Source: CAZXCQ01 sp964639275
GTDB taxonomy: Bacteria > Desulfobacterota > DSM-4660 > Desulfatiglandales > Desulfatiglandaceae
Assembly (NCBI GenBank): GCA_964639275.1
Contig: CAZXCQ010000107.1
Coordinates: forward strand, 1 to 18,680
Length of the DNA: 18,680 nucleotides
Direction of reading: 5' to 3'
Shown here: piece after piece, positions 1 to 7,293 of the stretch
Layout: each line of letters opens with the position of its first letter
Position numbering within the stretch: the stretch's first letter is position 1
Translations under genes and position numbers: made by a program
Notes under the pieces: generated by a model
The model's database searches: none
What the model saw: the letters and a program-made list of their open reading frames with translations, nothing else
Told to the model about the DNA's origin: nothing

Positions 1-532
1 AGATGAGATCCCAAAAGGTGCGCCTTGTCCTCGGGTCCACACCTGAGGTCGGCTCATCCAGGAAGAGGACCTTGGGGGTGTGGATCAAGGCGCAGGTGAG
101 GCCCACCTTTTGCTTCATGCCGCCCGAGAGATTCCGAAAGAGGCGGTCCGTGAACGGGGCAAGCCCGGAGAACTCCAAAAGCCGTTTCATACGCTCGGCG
201 TAGCGCCCCTTGGGGACCTGATAGAGATCGGCATAGAACGCGACGTTCTCCTTCACCGTCAGGTCATCATAGAGCTTGGCCGGCTGGGCCATGTACCCAA
301 TCTCCGTCTTGTTGGATTCCGGGTCCCGGCCCACGTCGCGGCCCAGGACCTTGACCCTGCCCGCGCTGGGCCCGATGAGAGCGCAGAGGACTCTCAGACA
401 GGTCGTTTTTCCTGTGCCATCCGGCCCCACCAGACCGAAGATCTCCCCCTCTTCCACCGAGAAGGTGAGCCCATCCAGGGCCTTGATCGGGCCAAAGGAG
501 CGTGAGAGTCCTTCCACCTCTACCAGGGCCAC
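1..532 (-). CDS. ABC transporter ATP-binding protein, YbhF-like (partial, runs off left edge)
   Basis: This is the nucleotide-binding subunit of an ABC exporter that hydrolyses ATP at the cytoplasmic face of the membrane. Reading the minus strand from a GTG at 532 gives 177 uninterrupted residues up to the window edge. Visible motifs are Walker A GPDGTGKTT (residues 36-44), Q-loop GYMAQ (Q83), signature LSGGMKQK (135-142) and Walker B with D-loop VLFLDEPTSGVDP (155-167). The segments YDDLTVKENVAFYADLY and CALIHTPKVLFLDEP resemble the drug/cholate-type YbhF ATPases. The GTG follows the stop of the upstream fusion-protein gene by 5 bases, with GAGGTAGAGG before it, so the two are an operon. The H-loop and any second ATPase domain lie outside the window. 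The permease genes expected next in this family would also be beyond the left edge. Family assignment is sure; the transported substrate is unknown. Confidence 0.93.
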   Translation of the reverse strand, partial: MALVEVEGLSRSFGPIKALDGLTFSVEEGEIFGLVGPDGTGKTTCLRVLCALIGPSAGRVKVLGRDVGRDPESNKTEIGYMAQPAKLYDDLTVKENVAFYADLYQVPKGRYAERMKRLLEFSGLAPFTDRLFRNLSGGMKQKVGLTCALIHTPKVLFLDEPTSGVDPRTRRTFWDLI

Positions 533-537
533 AGCCT

Positions 538-1711
538 CTACCTCAGGAGGACATCCACAGGCATCCCTGCCTTGAGTTCCTGGTTGGGGTTCTCGAGTGT
601 CACCTTAATACGATAGACGAGTTTTACCCGCTCCTCCCTGGTCTGCACGTTCTTTGGGGGTAAACTCGGCCTGCGGAGATATAAAGGTGAGAGTGCCGGG
701 ATAGGCCTTGCCCGGGAATGTGTCGGACAGGACCTCGGCCTTCTGGCCGATGCGGATACGGCCCAACTGGGTTTCGGGGACATAGGTCTTGACCCAGACC
801 TTGCCCAACTGGGTAATGGTGATCACGGGGGTGCCCGCCTGGACAAACTCCCCCTCTTCCACATCCTTGACCGTCACAAAACCGTCAAAGGGGGCTTAAA
901 GACGGGAGTGGGTCAGGTTATCTTCTGCCACCGCAAGCACGGCCTTTGCCTGATCCGCCTGGGCGAGGAGGGCCTTGAGATCCAGTTTCATCTTCTCCAC
1001 CTCACGGCGCGTCGCCTCTGCCTCGGTAAGCGCGGCATCGGAACCCACGAGGTTGGCGTGCCCTTCCCGGACTGCCTCCTCCCTTGGGCCGGCCTTGACA
1101 AGCTTATAGCGCTCTTCTGAGGCCTCATACGCGGCCCTGGCTGTCTCTGCAGCCGTGCGGGCCACATCATACTGGGTGAAGGAGATGATTTTCTGCTCGT
1201 AGAGACCCTTCAGGCGCTCATAATCCCGCTGCCGGTTCCCCCATTCCGCCTTGGCCCGGTCGCGGCCTGCTGCCGCCTCCGCTATTTCCTTTGCACGGGA
1301 GCCTGTCTTGAGGCTCTGGTAACGGGCATCCGCAGCGGAAAGGCCGGCTTTTGCCCGCCTGACCTCCGCCTGGAGGACCTCTTCCCTGATCTTGATGGCA
1401 AGCCCCATCGAGGCCTTGCGGGCTTCCAGTTCTTGCACCTGGGCCGCGGCCTGAGCCCTCTTTGCCTTGAGGACTTCCTGTCTCAGCTCCGCCACGAGGT
1501 CCCCTTGCTTCACCTGACTGCCTTCTTCCACGAGAAGACGTCTCACATGACCGGGGAGACGGAAACTGAGGTCCACCTCTGTCACCTCGATATGGCCGGA
1601 GGTCTTGATCCGTGTGTTGTATGCCTCGGAGCGATAGTAGGCAAAATAGTAGAAGAGCCCTGCCGCAATCAGGATGAGGCCCGCAAACGGCAGGACCCTC
1701 CTTCGGCTCAT
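538..1711 (-). pseudogene. HlyD/YbhG-family membrane-fusion protein, broken by an in-frame stop and a frameshift
   Basis: This encodes a periplasmic adaptor that would link the inner-membrane ABC exporter to an outer-membrane channel. The intact version would be about 390 residues. The N-terminus has a membrane anchor (about residues 6-26), then a lipoyl/barrel half (SGHIEVTEVDLSFRLPGHV), a long Ala/Glu/Arg-rich coiled-coil hairpin (about 65-250) and the second half APFDGFV...VQAGTPVITI. The YbhG-like ISPQAEFTPKNVQT region and a normal C-terminus ending MPVDVLLR are also present. Two lesions interrupt it. A TAA at 896-898 sits in the same frame on both sides, where relatives have Lys or Arg before APFDG. 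One extra base near 648-660, beside runs of C and A, shifts the frame between FTPK and NVQT. The ATG at 1711 overlaps the regulator stop (ATGA) and has AAGGAG upstream. It is either a real pseudogene or contains sequencing errors. Confidence 0.85.
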
Positions 1712-2388
1712 CGGTTTCTCCTTTCTCCAGGTTTGCCCATCTGGGTCTCCACAGAGGCAAGGACCATGGATTTAATGGCCTTTCGCCGTTCTCTGAGAAA
1801 TCCCTTCATGTCAGAGACGTCCATATCAAGGATGCTTTCAAGAAGCAGGGGACTGGTGAAGCTCACCACACACATCCCCATCAGGTTGACGAGGAAGTGG
1901 ATCATGTCAGCTGCGGAAAGGCCCAGCTCATGAGCAGCCCCTCGCAGCATCGCGCTGGGTGCAAAATCGGTCTGGAGAAAGTCGGTCTTTTTCAGTTCCA
2001 TAACGGCCCGCTTGAGCCGGCCGCCACCGTCCACCACCTCTCGAAGGATGATATTCACGAGGCCCGGGTTTTCTTCGTAGTTGTCCATATAGGAATCCAC
2101 TACCATCTCGATCCTCTTATTGAGCGGCCCCGGACCCAGCCACGACTGGCTCACCCGGGTGTAGATCTTGCGGAAGGCAGCCTGGATGACCTGGCTGTAA
2201 AGGTTCTCCTTGGAGCGGAAATAATAATGGAGCATGGCCTTGTTGACGCCTGCAGCATCCGCTATGGCCTGGGTCCGTGAGCCATAGAAACCGTGAGCGG
2301 CAAACTCCCCTGTCGCCGCCGCGAGGATCCGTTCCTCGGCCGAAACCTTTGCCTCGGGATACGGAGAAGTGGTCAGCAAAATGGGCAT
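1708..2388 (-). CDS. TetR/AcrR-family transcriptional regulator (CecR-like)
   Basis: This is a one-component repressor expected to control the adjoining efflux genes. The 226-residue protein from the ATG at 2388 has the TetR helix-turn-helix in residues 16-64: AEERILAAATGEFAAHGF, then TQAIADAAGVNKAMLHYYF and KENLY. A helical ligand and dimerisation domain follows, with the CecR/DUF1956-type pattern of long helices (VDSYMDNYEENPGLVNIILREV). The stop overlaps the start of the fusion-protein gene by 4 bases. An upstream ATG at 2433 in the same frame is possible but lies deeper in antisense cstA sequence and adds nothing family-like. Residues 1-15 are encoded antisense to the cstA remnant, and recognisable TetR homology starts only at about residue 16. 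The native first codons may therefore have been replaced when the two genes were joined. The family is certain; the start is moderately certain. Confidence 0.85.
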   Translation of the reverse strand: MPILLTTSPYPEAKVSAEERILAAATGEFAAHGFYGSRTQAIADAAGVNKAMLHYYFRSKENLYSQVIQAAFRKIYTRVSQSWLGPGPLNKRIEMVVDSYMDNYEENPGLVNIILREVVDGGGRLKRAVMELKKTDFLQTDFAPSAMLRGAAHELGLSAADMIHFLVNLMGMCVVSFTSPLLLESILDMDVSDMKGFLRERRKAIKSMVLASVETQMGKPGERRNR

Positions 2389-2914
2389 ACCATTTCTTAC
2401 CCTTTCCCTGGCATCCCTCCTGGGGGCGGTCATGGTGAAATCATTTATTCTGACAACCCTCGATACCTGTACCCGGTTGTCGCGTTTTGTCGTGACAGGG
2501 GCATTTTCAAAATACTCTTCCCAGTTGAAAAACAGGCATCTGGCGACACTGATCGCCCTTGTCCCCGCCTATTACCTGGCGATTACAGATGGCTATGTCG
2601 CTATTTGGAAACTCTTCGGGGCATCCAATCAGCTGATTGCAGCGGTTGCCTTGATTATCATCACCTCGTTCCTGGTTCGTGCAAAAAAACCCAGGATGTT
2701 CACCTTGATTCCAGCCACATTTATGTTGTTGACAACGATCGGAGCCCTTGCGTGGGAAACGTTTAATCCGAATACAGGGTATTTTGTATCTCACAAGCCC
2801 GTTCCTGTTCTCGGAATTCTTGCTTCCATACTCATCATCCTGGCGGTTGTGGTCGCGGTACAATGCGTCCGATCGTGGCGAGAGAATCGGCCATCTATTG
2901 CCCTTGAGAGGTGA
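2342..2914 (+). pseudogene. cstA: CstA-family carbon starvation/peptide transporter, 3' remnant
   Basis: CstA proteins are multi-membrane-spanning importers of peptides or pyruvate, usually 500-700 residues. Only the last 190 or so codons are present. The reading starts at about FASGYGEVVSKMGIP, passes through the family hallmark ILTTLDTCTRLSRFVV, then KNRHLATLIALVPAYYLAI, WKLFGASNQLIAAVALI and further hydrophobic segments, and ends with a basic tail and TGA at 2912-2914. Upstream of about 2342 the same frame reads antisense TetR sequence and reaches a TGA at 2294-2296, so the large 5' part of the gene is missing. A GTG at 2369 and ATG at 2381 could in principle start translation, but the product would lack most of the transport core. 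It is best read as a truncated relic left by a deletion or rearrangement, or as an assembly join. Confidence 0.8.
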
Positions 2915-3015
2915 CTTTCGAGAATAAGTCATCACACATAAGGCCTTTGTGCTTCGATTCGCAAATACAGTGACGTATTCTGGTCTTTCAAAGGGCTATA
3001 ATTGCTCACTCAGCA

Positions 3016-3068
3016 CTAAGTCCTGAGTAAATAAATTCGTCTTCGAATTTATGAATCGATGGACTTAG
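3016..3068. repeat. Two-tier palindrome between convergent genes
   Basis: Outer arms CTAAGTCC (3016-3023) and GGACTTAG (3061-3068) are perfect 8-base complements. Inner arms ATAAATTCG (3031-3039) and CGAATTTAT (3044-3052) are perfect 9-base complements around the loop TCTT. The 7- and 8-base stretches between the tiers do not pair. It lies between the cstA remnant and the end of the nitroreductase gene, which converge on it. It could act as a two-way transcription terminator, although the stem is AT-rich and lacks a classic GC stem with T-tract. It could also be a REP-like or insertion-end element. The symmetry is certain; the role is a guess. Confidence 0.6.
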
Positions 3069-3136
3069 CCTCTTCATGCCCTTATCAATTGTATCGTTGC
3101 CGAACTCCAAGGCCGACCACGGATCACAACGTACCA

Positions 3137-3658
3137 TCACTCTTTGTCTCGAAGGGTCTTCCACACTTTGCCATACTGATTCATATAAACAAATTCGTCA
3201 ATCGCCTTCCGGCTCTTAAAGAAAGATCGACCTTTTGGCTTCCCGAAAGTCATGCAAATCACCACCTTCATGGGCTCGGGCACGCCTATCACCCGTTTGA
3301 CCACATCCTCGTCAAAGGCCCCTATCCAGCAGGTCCCGTAGCCCAACTCCGTCGCCTGGAGGATAAAGTTGGTCATTGCGATCGTAATGTCTACCATGTG
3401 CCATTTCAGGCGCGGATCGGCCACACCGGCAATAAAATAGGCACATTCAGCAACAAAGCGCTGATTGAAACAGCCAGCCGCCAGGCGTTTTTTCAGATCA
3501 GTGTCGCTGACAAATACAAATTCCCAGTTCTGGCTGTTGTTCGCAGAGGGAGCGAGCTGGAGGGCCTTTAGGAGGATTCGCATGTGTTCCTCGGGGATTG
3601 ATACTTCAGCATATTGGCGGACACTATATCGTTTCTCGATGGCTTCCTGAATGTTCAT
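3137..3658 (-). CDS. Nitroreductase-family flavoprotein
   Basis: This is a predicted FMN-dependent NAD(P)H oxidoreductase of the cytoplasmic nitroreductase fold. The family reduces nitro compounds, quinones, enones or flavin-linked substrates, and the actual substrate is not evident. The 173-residue protein has the N-terminal flavin phosphate-binding motif RYSVRQY (about 9-15), APSANNSQNW (about 35-44), the central helix after DITIAMTNF, the motif LGYGTCWIGAF and the C-terminal FGKPKG segment. The ATG at 3658 is chosen because AGAGGGG precedes it and because a good promoter lies at 3697-3725. An upstream in-frame start at 3715 would fall inside that promoter and adds 19 non-family residues. 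The gene is divergent from the FAH-family gene 238 bases away, a layout compatible with shared regulation. Confidence 0.9.
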   Translation of the reverse strand: MNIQEAIEKRYSVRQYAEVSIPEEHMRILLKALQLAPSANNSQNWEFVFVSDTDLKKRLAAGCFNQRFVAECAYFIAGVADPRLKWHMVDITIAMTNFILQATELGYGTCWIGAFDEDVVKRVIGVPEPMKVVICMTFGKPKGRSFFKSRKAIDEFVYMNQYGKVWKTLRDKE

Positions 3659-3696
3659 TTCTCGAACCCCTCTTTCTCTGAAAAGATCGTGGATCG

Positions 3697-3725
3697 AGTG
3701 TACCGACTGTGACACCCTGGGTCAA
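3697..3725 (-). promoter_or_regulatory. Sigma70-like promoter of the nitroreductase gene
   Basis: On the minus strand TTGACC (3725-3720) is followed by a 17-base spacer and TACACT (3702-3697), which match the -35 consensus at 5 of 6 and the -10 consensus at 4 of 6 positions. Transcription would begin near 3690, leaving a leader of about 30 bases with AGAGGGG before the ATG at 3658. Confidence 0.5.
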
Positions 3726-3896
3726 CAGTTACATTGGGAGATCTGATTCTTATCCTGCTGTGGGATATGTTCAGATTCGCCCTTGACTTCAGCCCTGGAG
3801 CAGTCTATTCCTTACATGCTTGATAAGCATTCATCCACGGTTGTCTATGTCGCCATGTCGTTATCCACATTGGATCAAAGAGAGGGAGGTGCGACA

Positions 3897-4679
3897 ATGA
3901 AAATCGCCAGGTTCAGAACTGGAGGTCGGACGCGGTACGGCATCGTGAAAGGCGATGAGATCACCGAGACGAGGGGAAGCCCTTTTAGAGGGAGACTGCG
4001 GATGATCGGCCCGATCCATCGATTGCGTGATGTGAGACTCCTGCCGGTCACGGCGCCGGTACAAATCTTTGGCGGCGTGGGAGTCAACTACCGTGACCAT
4101 ACGGCCCAGGCCGAGGAGACAACCGCCAGCAAAATAGGACAGATGGGTATCCAGCCCTTTCACAAGAGCAATGCCAGTCTCGCAGGCTGCGGATGGCCGA
4201 TCATCCTGACGCCGGAGGCCGCAGAGGTGCACTACGAAGGGGAACTGGTCATTGTGATGGGCCGCGAAGCGCGACACGTCAGTCAGGAGAACGCCCTGGA
4301 CCATGTCCTGGGCTATACCTGTGGCAACGACATCAGCGAGAAGGGGGGGTGGGAAAAGGACTTCTCTTTTTGGCGTTGCAAGAGTCTACCTACCTGGGGT
4401 CCGGTGGGCCCATGGATAGCCACCGACATAGACCCGCACAATCTGGATGTGACGGTGAGGTTAAACGGCCGGGTGGAGCATTGTTTTAACACTCGGAGCA
4501 TGATCCATGATGTGGCAACGATTGTGAGTTATATCACCGAGTACGCCACACTTTTCCCGGGTGACCTCATCTTTACTGGAACCTCAGGCACCACGCGGCC
4601 GCTCAAGCCCGGTGATGTGGTAGAAGTGGAGATATCCGGCATCGGGATCCTGAAAAATCCGGTTGTCATGGAAAAGTAG
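3897..4679 (+). CDS. Fumarylacetoacetate hydrolase (FAH) family protein
   Basis: FAH-family enzymes are metal-dependent hydrolases, decarboxylases or isomerases acting on 2-oxo-acids, typically late in aromatic-compound or sugar-acid breakdown. The 260-residue protein has IFGGVGVNYRDH (57-68), metal ligands in HYEGELVIVMG (E114, E116) and GNDIS (D145), then the KSLPTWGPVGPWIAT segment. The C-terminal FTGTSGTTRPLKPGDVVEVEISGIG region completes the catalytic fold. The length matches the short FAH subfamily. ATG 3897 is chosen for AGGGAGGT six bases upstream; a longer frame from 3783 adds 38 residues that resemble nothing. TTGACT at 3783-3788 followed 17 bases later by a weak TATTCC is a possible promoter. 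It probably heads a transcription unit with the two following genes. The exact substrate is unresolved. Confidence 0.9.
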   Translation: MKIARFRTGGRTRYGIVKGDEITETRGSPFRGRLRMIGPIHRLRDVRLLPVTAPVQIFGGVGVNYRDHTAQAEETTASKIGQMGIQPFHKSNASLAGCGWPIILTPEAAEVHYEGELVIVMGREARHVSQENALDHVLGYTCGNDISEKGGWEKDFSFWRCKSLPTWGPVGPWIATDIDPHNLDVTVRLNGRVEHCFNTRSMIHDVATIVSYITEYATLFPGDLIFTGTSGTTRPLKPGDVVEVEISGIGILKNPVVMEK

Positions 4680-4746
4680 GCTTACCTTGGCATCCCTGTC
4701 ATTTGAGTGAATCTCTCTTTAAAAGATCTATCGGGTGTTTGAAAAT

Positions 4747-5814
4747 ATGGCGATCCTTAATCGGTCAAAAATTCGTCCGGATGTGCTCAAAGTCGTTGAA
4801 GCGTTTCAAAAGCTCCAGATAGAGGGTGTTACCCAGTTTCTTGACCTGAGGGAAGACCAGGGGCTTGATTTCCAGGCCCTTTGGAAAAAGGTGATGCATG
4901 GAAATGCCCTTTTTTTTAAAAACAAGGGGATGACCAAAGAGCTCTCCGGTCTGGTGACCCAGGAAGAGATGCACTTTTTGGCAAAAATGCATCGATTTAC
5001 CGACAACTATGTGGCCGGTATCAACCAAGAAAGATGGCCGGTTGCAGAAGACGTCAAGGTGGAAAAGACCGATGCCGGCGGGATACCCGCAGAGTGGCAG
5101 ACAGTGCCGGGCGCCGGGGAAGAGCGGGTATTGCTGTACCTCCATGGGGGAGGCTGGGTATTGGGTTCGCCAGAGGGTCACCGCCTGCTCACCATTGAAC
5201 TGGGCAGGGCCACCCGGATGCGAGTCCTAAGCGTCGGATACCGGCTGGCCCCTGAGCACCCCCACCCCGCTCAACTTGAGGATTGTACGGACGTCTACAA
5301 GTGGCTCTTATCAAGGGGTATCAGACCCAAAGACATTATCATCGCCGGGGACTCTGCCGGGGGCAGTCTGACCCTCACCTCTCTCTTAAAGCTGCGGGAT
5401 GATAAGGTGCCTTTGCCTTCCGGGGCCGTGTGCCTCTCACCAAGTACAGAGATCGCTCATACCGATGACTCCTATTTTGAAAACAGCGAGACCGATCCCA
5501 TCCTGGCCGACATCGGCGTCTTTTGGTGGGTCCAGGCATACCTGGGAGGAGCCGATCCAAGTGATCCTCTCATATCCCCCCTCCTCGGTGACCTAAAAGG
5601 GCTGCCACCGCTCCTCTTTCAAGTCAGTACCTGTGAAATGCTCTATCATGATTCAACAAGATTTGTTGAGAGGGCCAGGGCCGCAGGGGTAGAAGCCACC
5701 CTCGAGACATGGGATGATATGGTGCATGTCTTTCATCTGTTTGGGTTACACCAGTTACCCGAGACAGGTGAGGCCATAGCCAGGGTGGGTGAGTTTGCCC
5801 AGAGGCTATCTTAG
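4747..5814 (+). CDS. Alpha/beta hydrolase, hormone-sensitive-lipase (HSL) type esterase
   Basis: This is a carboxylester hydrolase of the HSL/arylacetamide-deacetylase-like group. The 355-residue protein has the oxyanion-hole motif HGGGW (133-137), YRLAPEHPHP (165-174) and the nucleophile elbow GDSAGG with Ser203. The expected catalytic histidine is H327 in VHVFH. The acid position in this group normally falls in a D/E-rich segment before the last helix, here STCEMLYHD, where a Glu occupies the aligned site. The first 120 residues form a helical cap-like region. No signal peptide is seen, so it is cytoplasmic. The start is uncertain between ATG 4747 and GTG 4735, and the ribosome-binding signal is poor for both. 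It lies 67 bases after the FAH gene and may hydrolyse an ester or acyl group of the same substrate, which is inference from position only. Confidence 0.9.
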   Translation: MAILNRSKIRPDVLKVVEAFQKLQIEGVTQFLDLREDQGLDFQALWKKVMHGNALFFKNKGMTKELSGLVTQEEMHFLAKMHRFTDNYVAGINQERWPVAEDVKVEKTDAGGIPAEWQTVPGAGEERVLLYLHGGGWVLGSPEGHRLLTIELGRATRMRVLSVGYRLAPEHPHPAQLEDCTDVYKWLLSRGIRPKDIIIAGDSAGGSLTLTSLLKLRDDKVPLPSGAVCLSPSTEIAHTDDSYFENSETDPILADIGVFWWVQAYLGGADPSDPLISPLLGDLKGLPPLLFQVSTCEMLYHDSTRFVERARAAGVEATLETWDDMVHVFHLFGLHQLPETGEAIARVGEFAQRLS

Positions 5815-5910
5815 CTTTGCCTTGCTCCGGCACGGTCCGAAGTTTAAAGCGTTCGGTTACCGGTGTATTAAAGTGACGGGTTTTGAGAAAATGAAAAAGG
5901 GGGTTTTGTG

Positions 5911-6987
5911 ATGGAAGGACGTACAGGAAGACACTATGTGGTTTCAGCCCTAAAGCGACAGTATTCGGACCGGCTCCCGACCACGGTCCTGATAGGGCCC
6001 TATTGCGCAAGGCTGACCCAGTATACGGTCAGGGAAATCCTGACCGATGCCAGAAAGAGTGCAGAGGCCCATCTGGCATTCTACGAACGATTTCAACCCG
6101 ACAGCCTGATCGTGTATAACGATATCTATCTTGAGGCCGAGGCCGTCGGATGCCAACTCGATTTCCCAGAAGACAATATCTCTCACCCAAAGGCACCCCT
6201 CTTGGCGGAGAAGTCCCAACTGGCTGGACTCAAGGTGCCTGACCCCAAAAAGGACGGTCGATTGCCTTACTTCTTTGATCTGCTGGAAAGGGTTTCCAAG
6301 CCCGTCAGGAAGACCGCCACCCTGGGATTGGGTCATGCGGGCCCGTGGAACCTTGCCATACACCTCAGAGGTGCCGAGCAGCTCCTGTTCGAAACGATTG
6401 AGGAGCCTGAATTTGTCCATGAACTCATGAAATTTACCACAGAGGTGGTGCGGGGCGTTGGTGATGCCCTGGTTGAGTCCGGTTTCGCCCCCTCGCTGGG
6501 TGAGGCCGCGGCCTCCTGCAGCCTGATCTCACCCCAGATCTACCGGGATTTTATTAAACCCTATCACGCGGAACTCTGTGAGTATTTCAAATCCAAAAAG
6601 GTGCCCATGGCGCTCCATATCTGCGGTTTTGTCGATCCCATCATGGGGGATATTCTTGAAACCGGGATTCGATTCATTAGCCTGGATGCCCCTTCATCAC
6701 TTGAAAAACTGGTGGAACTCTCAAGCGGCAGGGTGACGATCATGGGAAATGTGCCTACACCCCTCTTTGCAAAAGGGACCCGGGAAGAAATGGAGATGGC
6801 CATAAACTCCTGCATCGACACCGCGGCCCGGGGGAGCGGATATATCCTTTCTTCGGGCTGTGAGATCCCCCTCAATTCCACCGAAGACAGGGTCGAGCAT
6901 TTCTTTGCCCATGGCCATCAGGCCGGTCGGGAGTTTATGGAGCGGTTGAGGGAGCAGAGTCCGGAGCTCTTTGAGGGCGTTGCCTGA
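5911..6987 (+). CDS. Uroporphyrinogen decarboxylase (UroD)-family protein, probable corrinoid-linked methyltransferase
   Basis: This family includes haem-pathway HemE and the zinc-dependent methyltransferases (MtaA/MtbA type) that move methyl groups between corrinoid proteins and thiols or tetrahydrofolate. The 358-residue protein carries the HxC...C zinc pattern of the methyltransferase branch: H236 and C238 in LHICGFVDP and C317 in SSGCEIPL. It also has GHAGPWNLA, ISLDAPSSLEKL and TIMGNVPTPLF. It lacks the N-terminal Arg-rich porphyrin-binding motif of HemE, which argues against haem synthesis. ATG 5911 is preceded by AAAAAGGGGG seven bases upstream; a GTG directly before it is the alternative. 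No corrinoid protein or partner methyltransferase is in the window. Downstream of the two hydrolases it may take part in demethylating a methylated or methoxylated substrate, which is a hypothesis. Confidence 0.85.
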   Translation: MEGRTGRHYVVSALKRQYSDRLPTTVLIGPYCARLTQYTVREILTDARKSAEAHLAFYERFQPDSLIVYNDIYLEAEAVGCQLDFPEDNISHPKAPLLAEKSQLAGLKVPDPKKDGRLPYFFDLLERVSKPVRKTATLGLGHAGPWNLAIHLRGAEQLLFETIEEPEFVHELMKFTTEVVRGVGDALVESGFAPSLGEAAASCSLISPQIYRDFIKPYHAELCEYFKSKKVPMALHICGFVDPIMGDILETGIRFISLDAPSSLEKLVELSSGRVTIMGNVPTPLFAKGTREEMEMAINSCIDTAARGSGYILSSGCEIPLNSTEDRVEHFFAHGHQAGREFMERLREQSPELFEGVA

Positions 6988-7293
6988 CCACCCCTCCAAC
7001 AATTCACCGCAGGCGCTGAGAAGGCAGAGGATATGAACACAGACTACTCAAGCTACTGGTCGGCCGTAACATCTATCCAGATTTGAACATCTATTGTCTA
7101 GAGCCCCTCCTCTCATACACAGATTCAAAGGGCATCTCTATATCAAAAACCGCCTGTTTTTCATATCCCCTAAACCCAAAAGGCTCTCAAGGCCAGGGGG
7201 GCAATTTTCCCGGGCAAAAATTTGAAGCCATTTCGATCAGGTTTTGGTAATATTGGGCAAAACAGAACCACCCAGAAAGAAAGGGAGGTTGTC
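6988..7293 (+). other. 306-base spacer before the importer genes
   Basis: No convincing gene is seen. A 17-codon ATG frame with a weak AGAGG before it (7033-7086) resembles nothing. The word AACATCTAT occurs twice about 17 bases apart near 7070-7095. TTGAAG at 7222-7227 and GGTAAT at 7246-7251 with an 18-base spacer could be a modest promoter for the binding-protein gene, giving a leader of about 35 bases. No hairpin with a T-tract was found for termination of the UroD-family gene. Confidence 0.4.

Noticed and set aside
80..505. Plus-strand open frame of 141 codons
   Set aside because: It is antisense to the ABC ATPase, whose Walker A, signature and Walker B motifs are clear on the minus strand.
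3659..3715. Longer nitroreductase start at 3715
   Set aside because: It would lie within the predicted promoter and adds 19 residues unlike the family; ATG 3658 has a good ribosome-binding site.
5911..6987. Haem-pathway uroporphyrinogen decarboxylase (HemE)
   Set aside because: The N-terminal Arg-rich porphyrin motif is missing and an HxC...C zinc pattern typical of UroD-like methyltransferases is present; no other haem genes are nearby.
7033..7086. 17-codon ATG frame before the importer genes
   Set aside because: It is too short, has only a weak and very close AGAGG, and no recognisable content.
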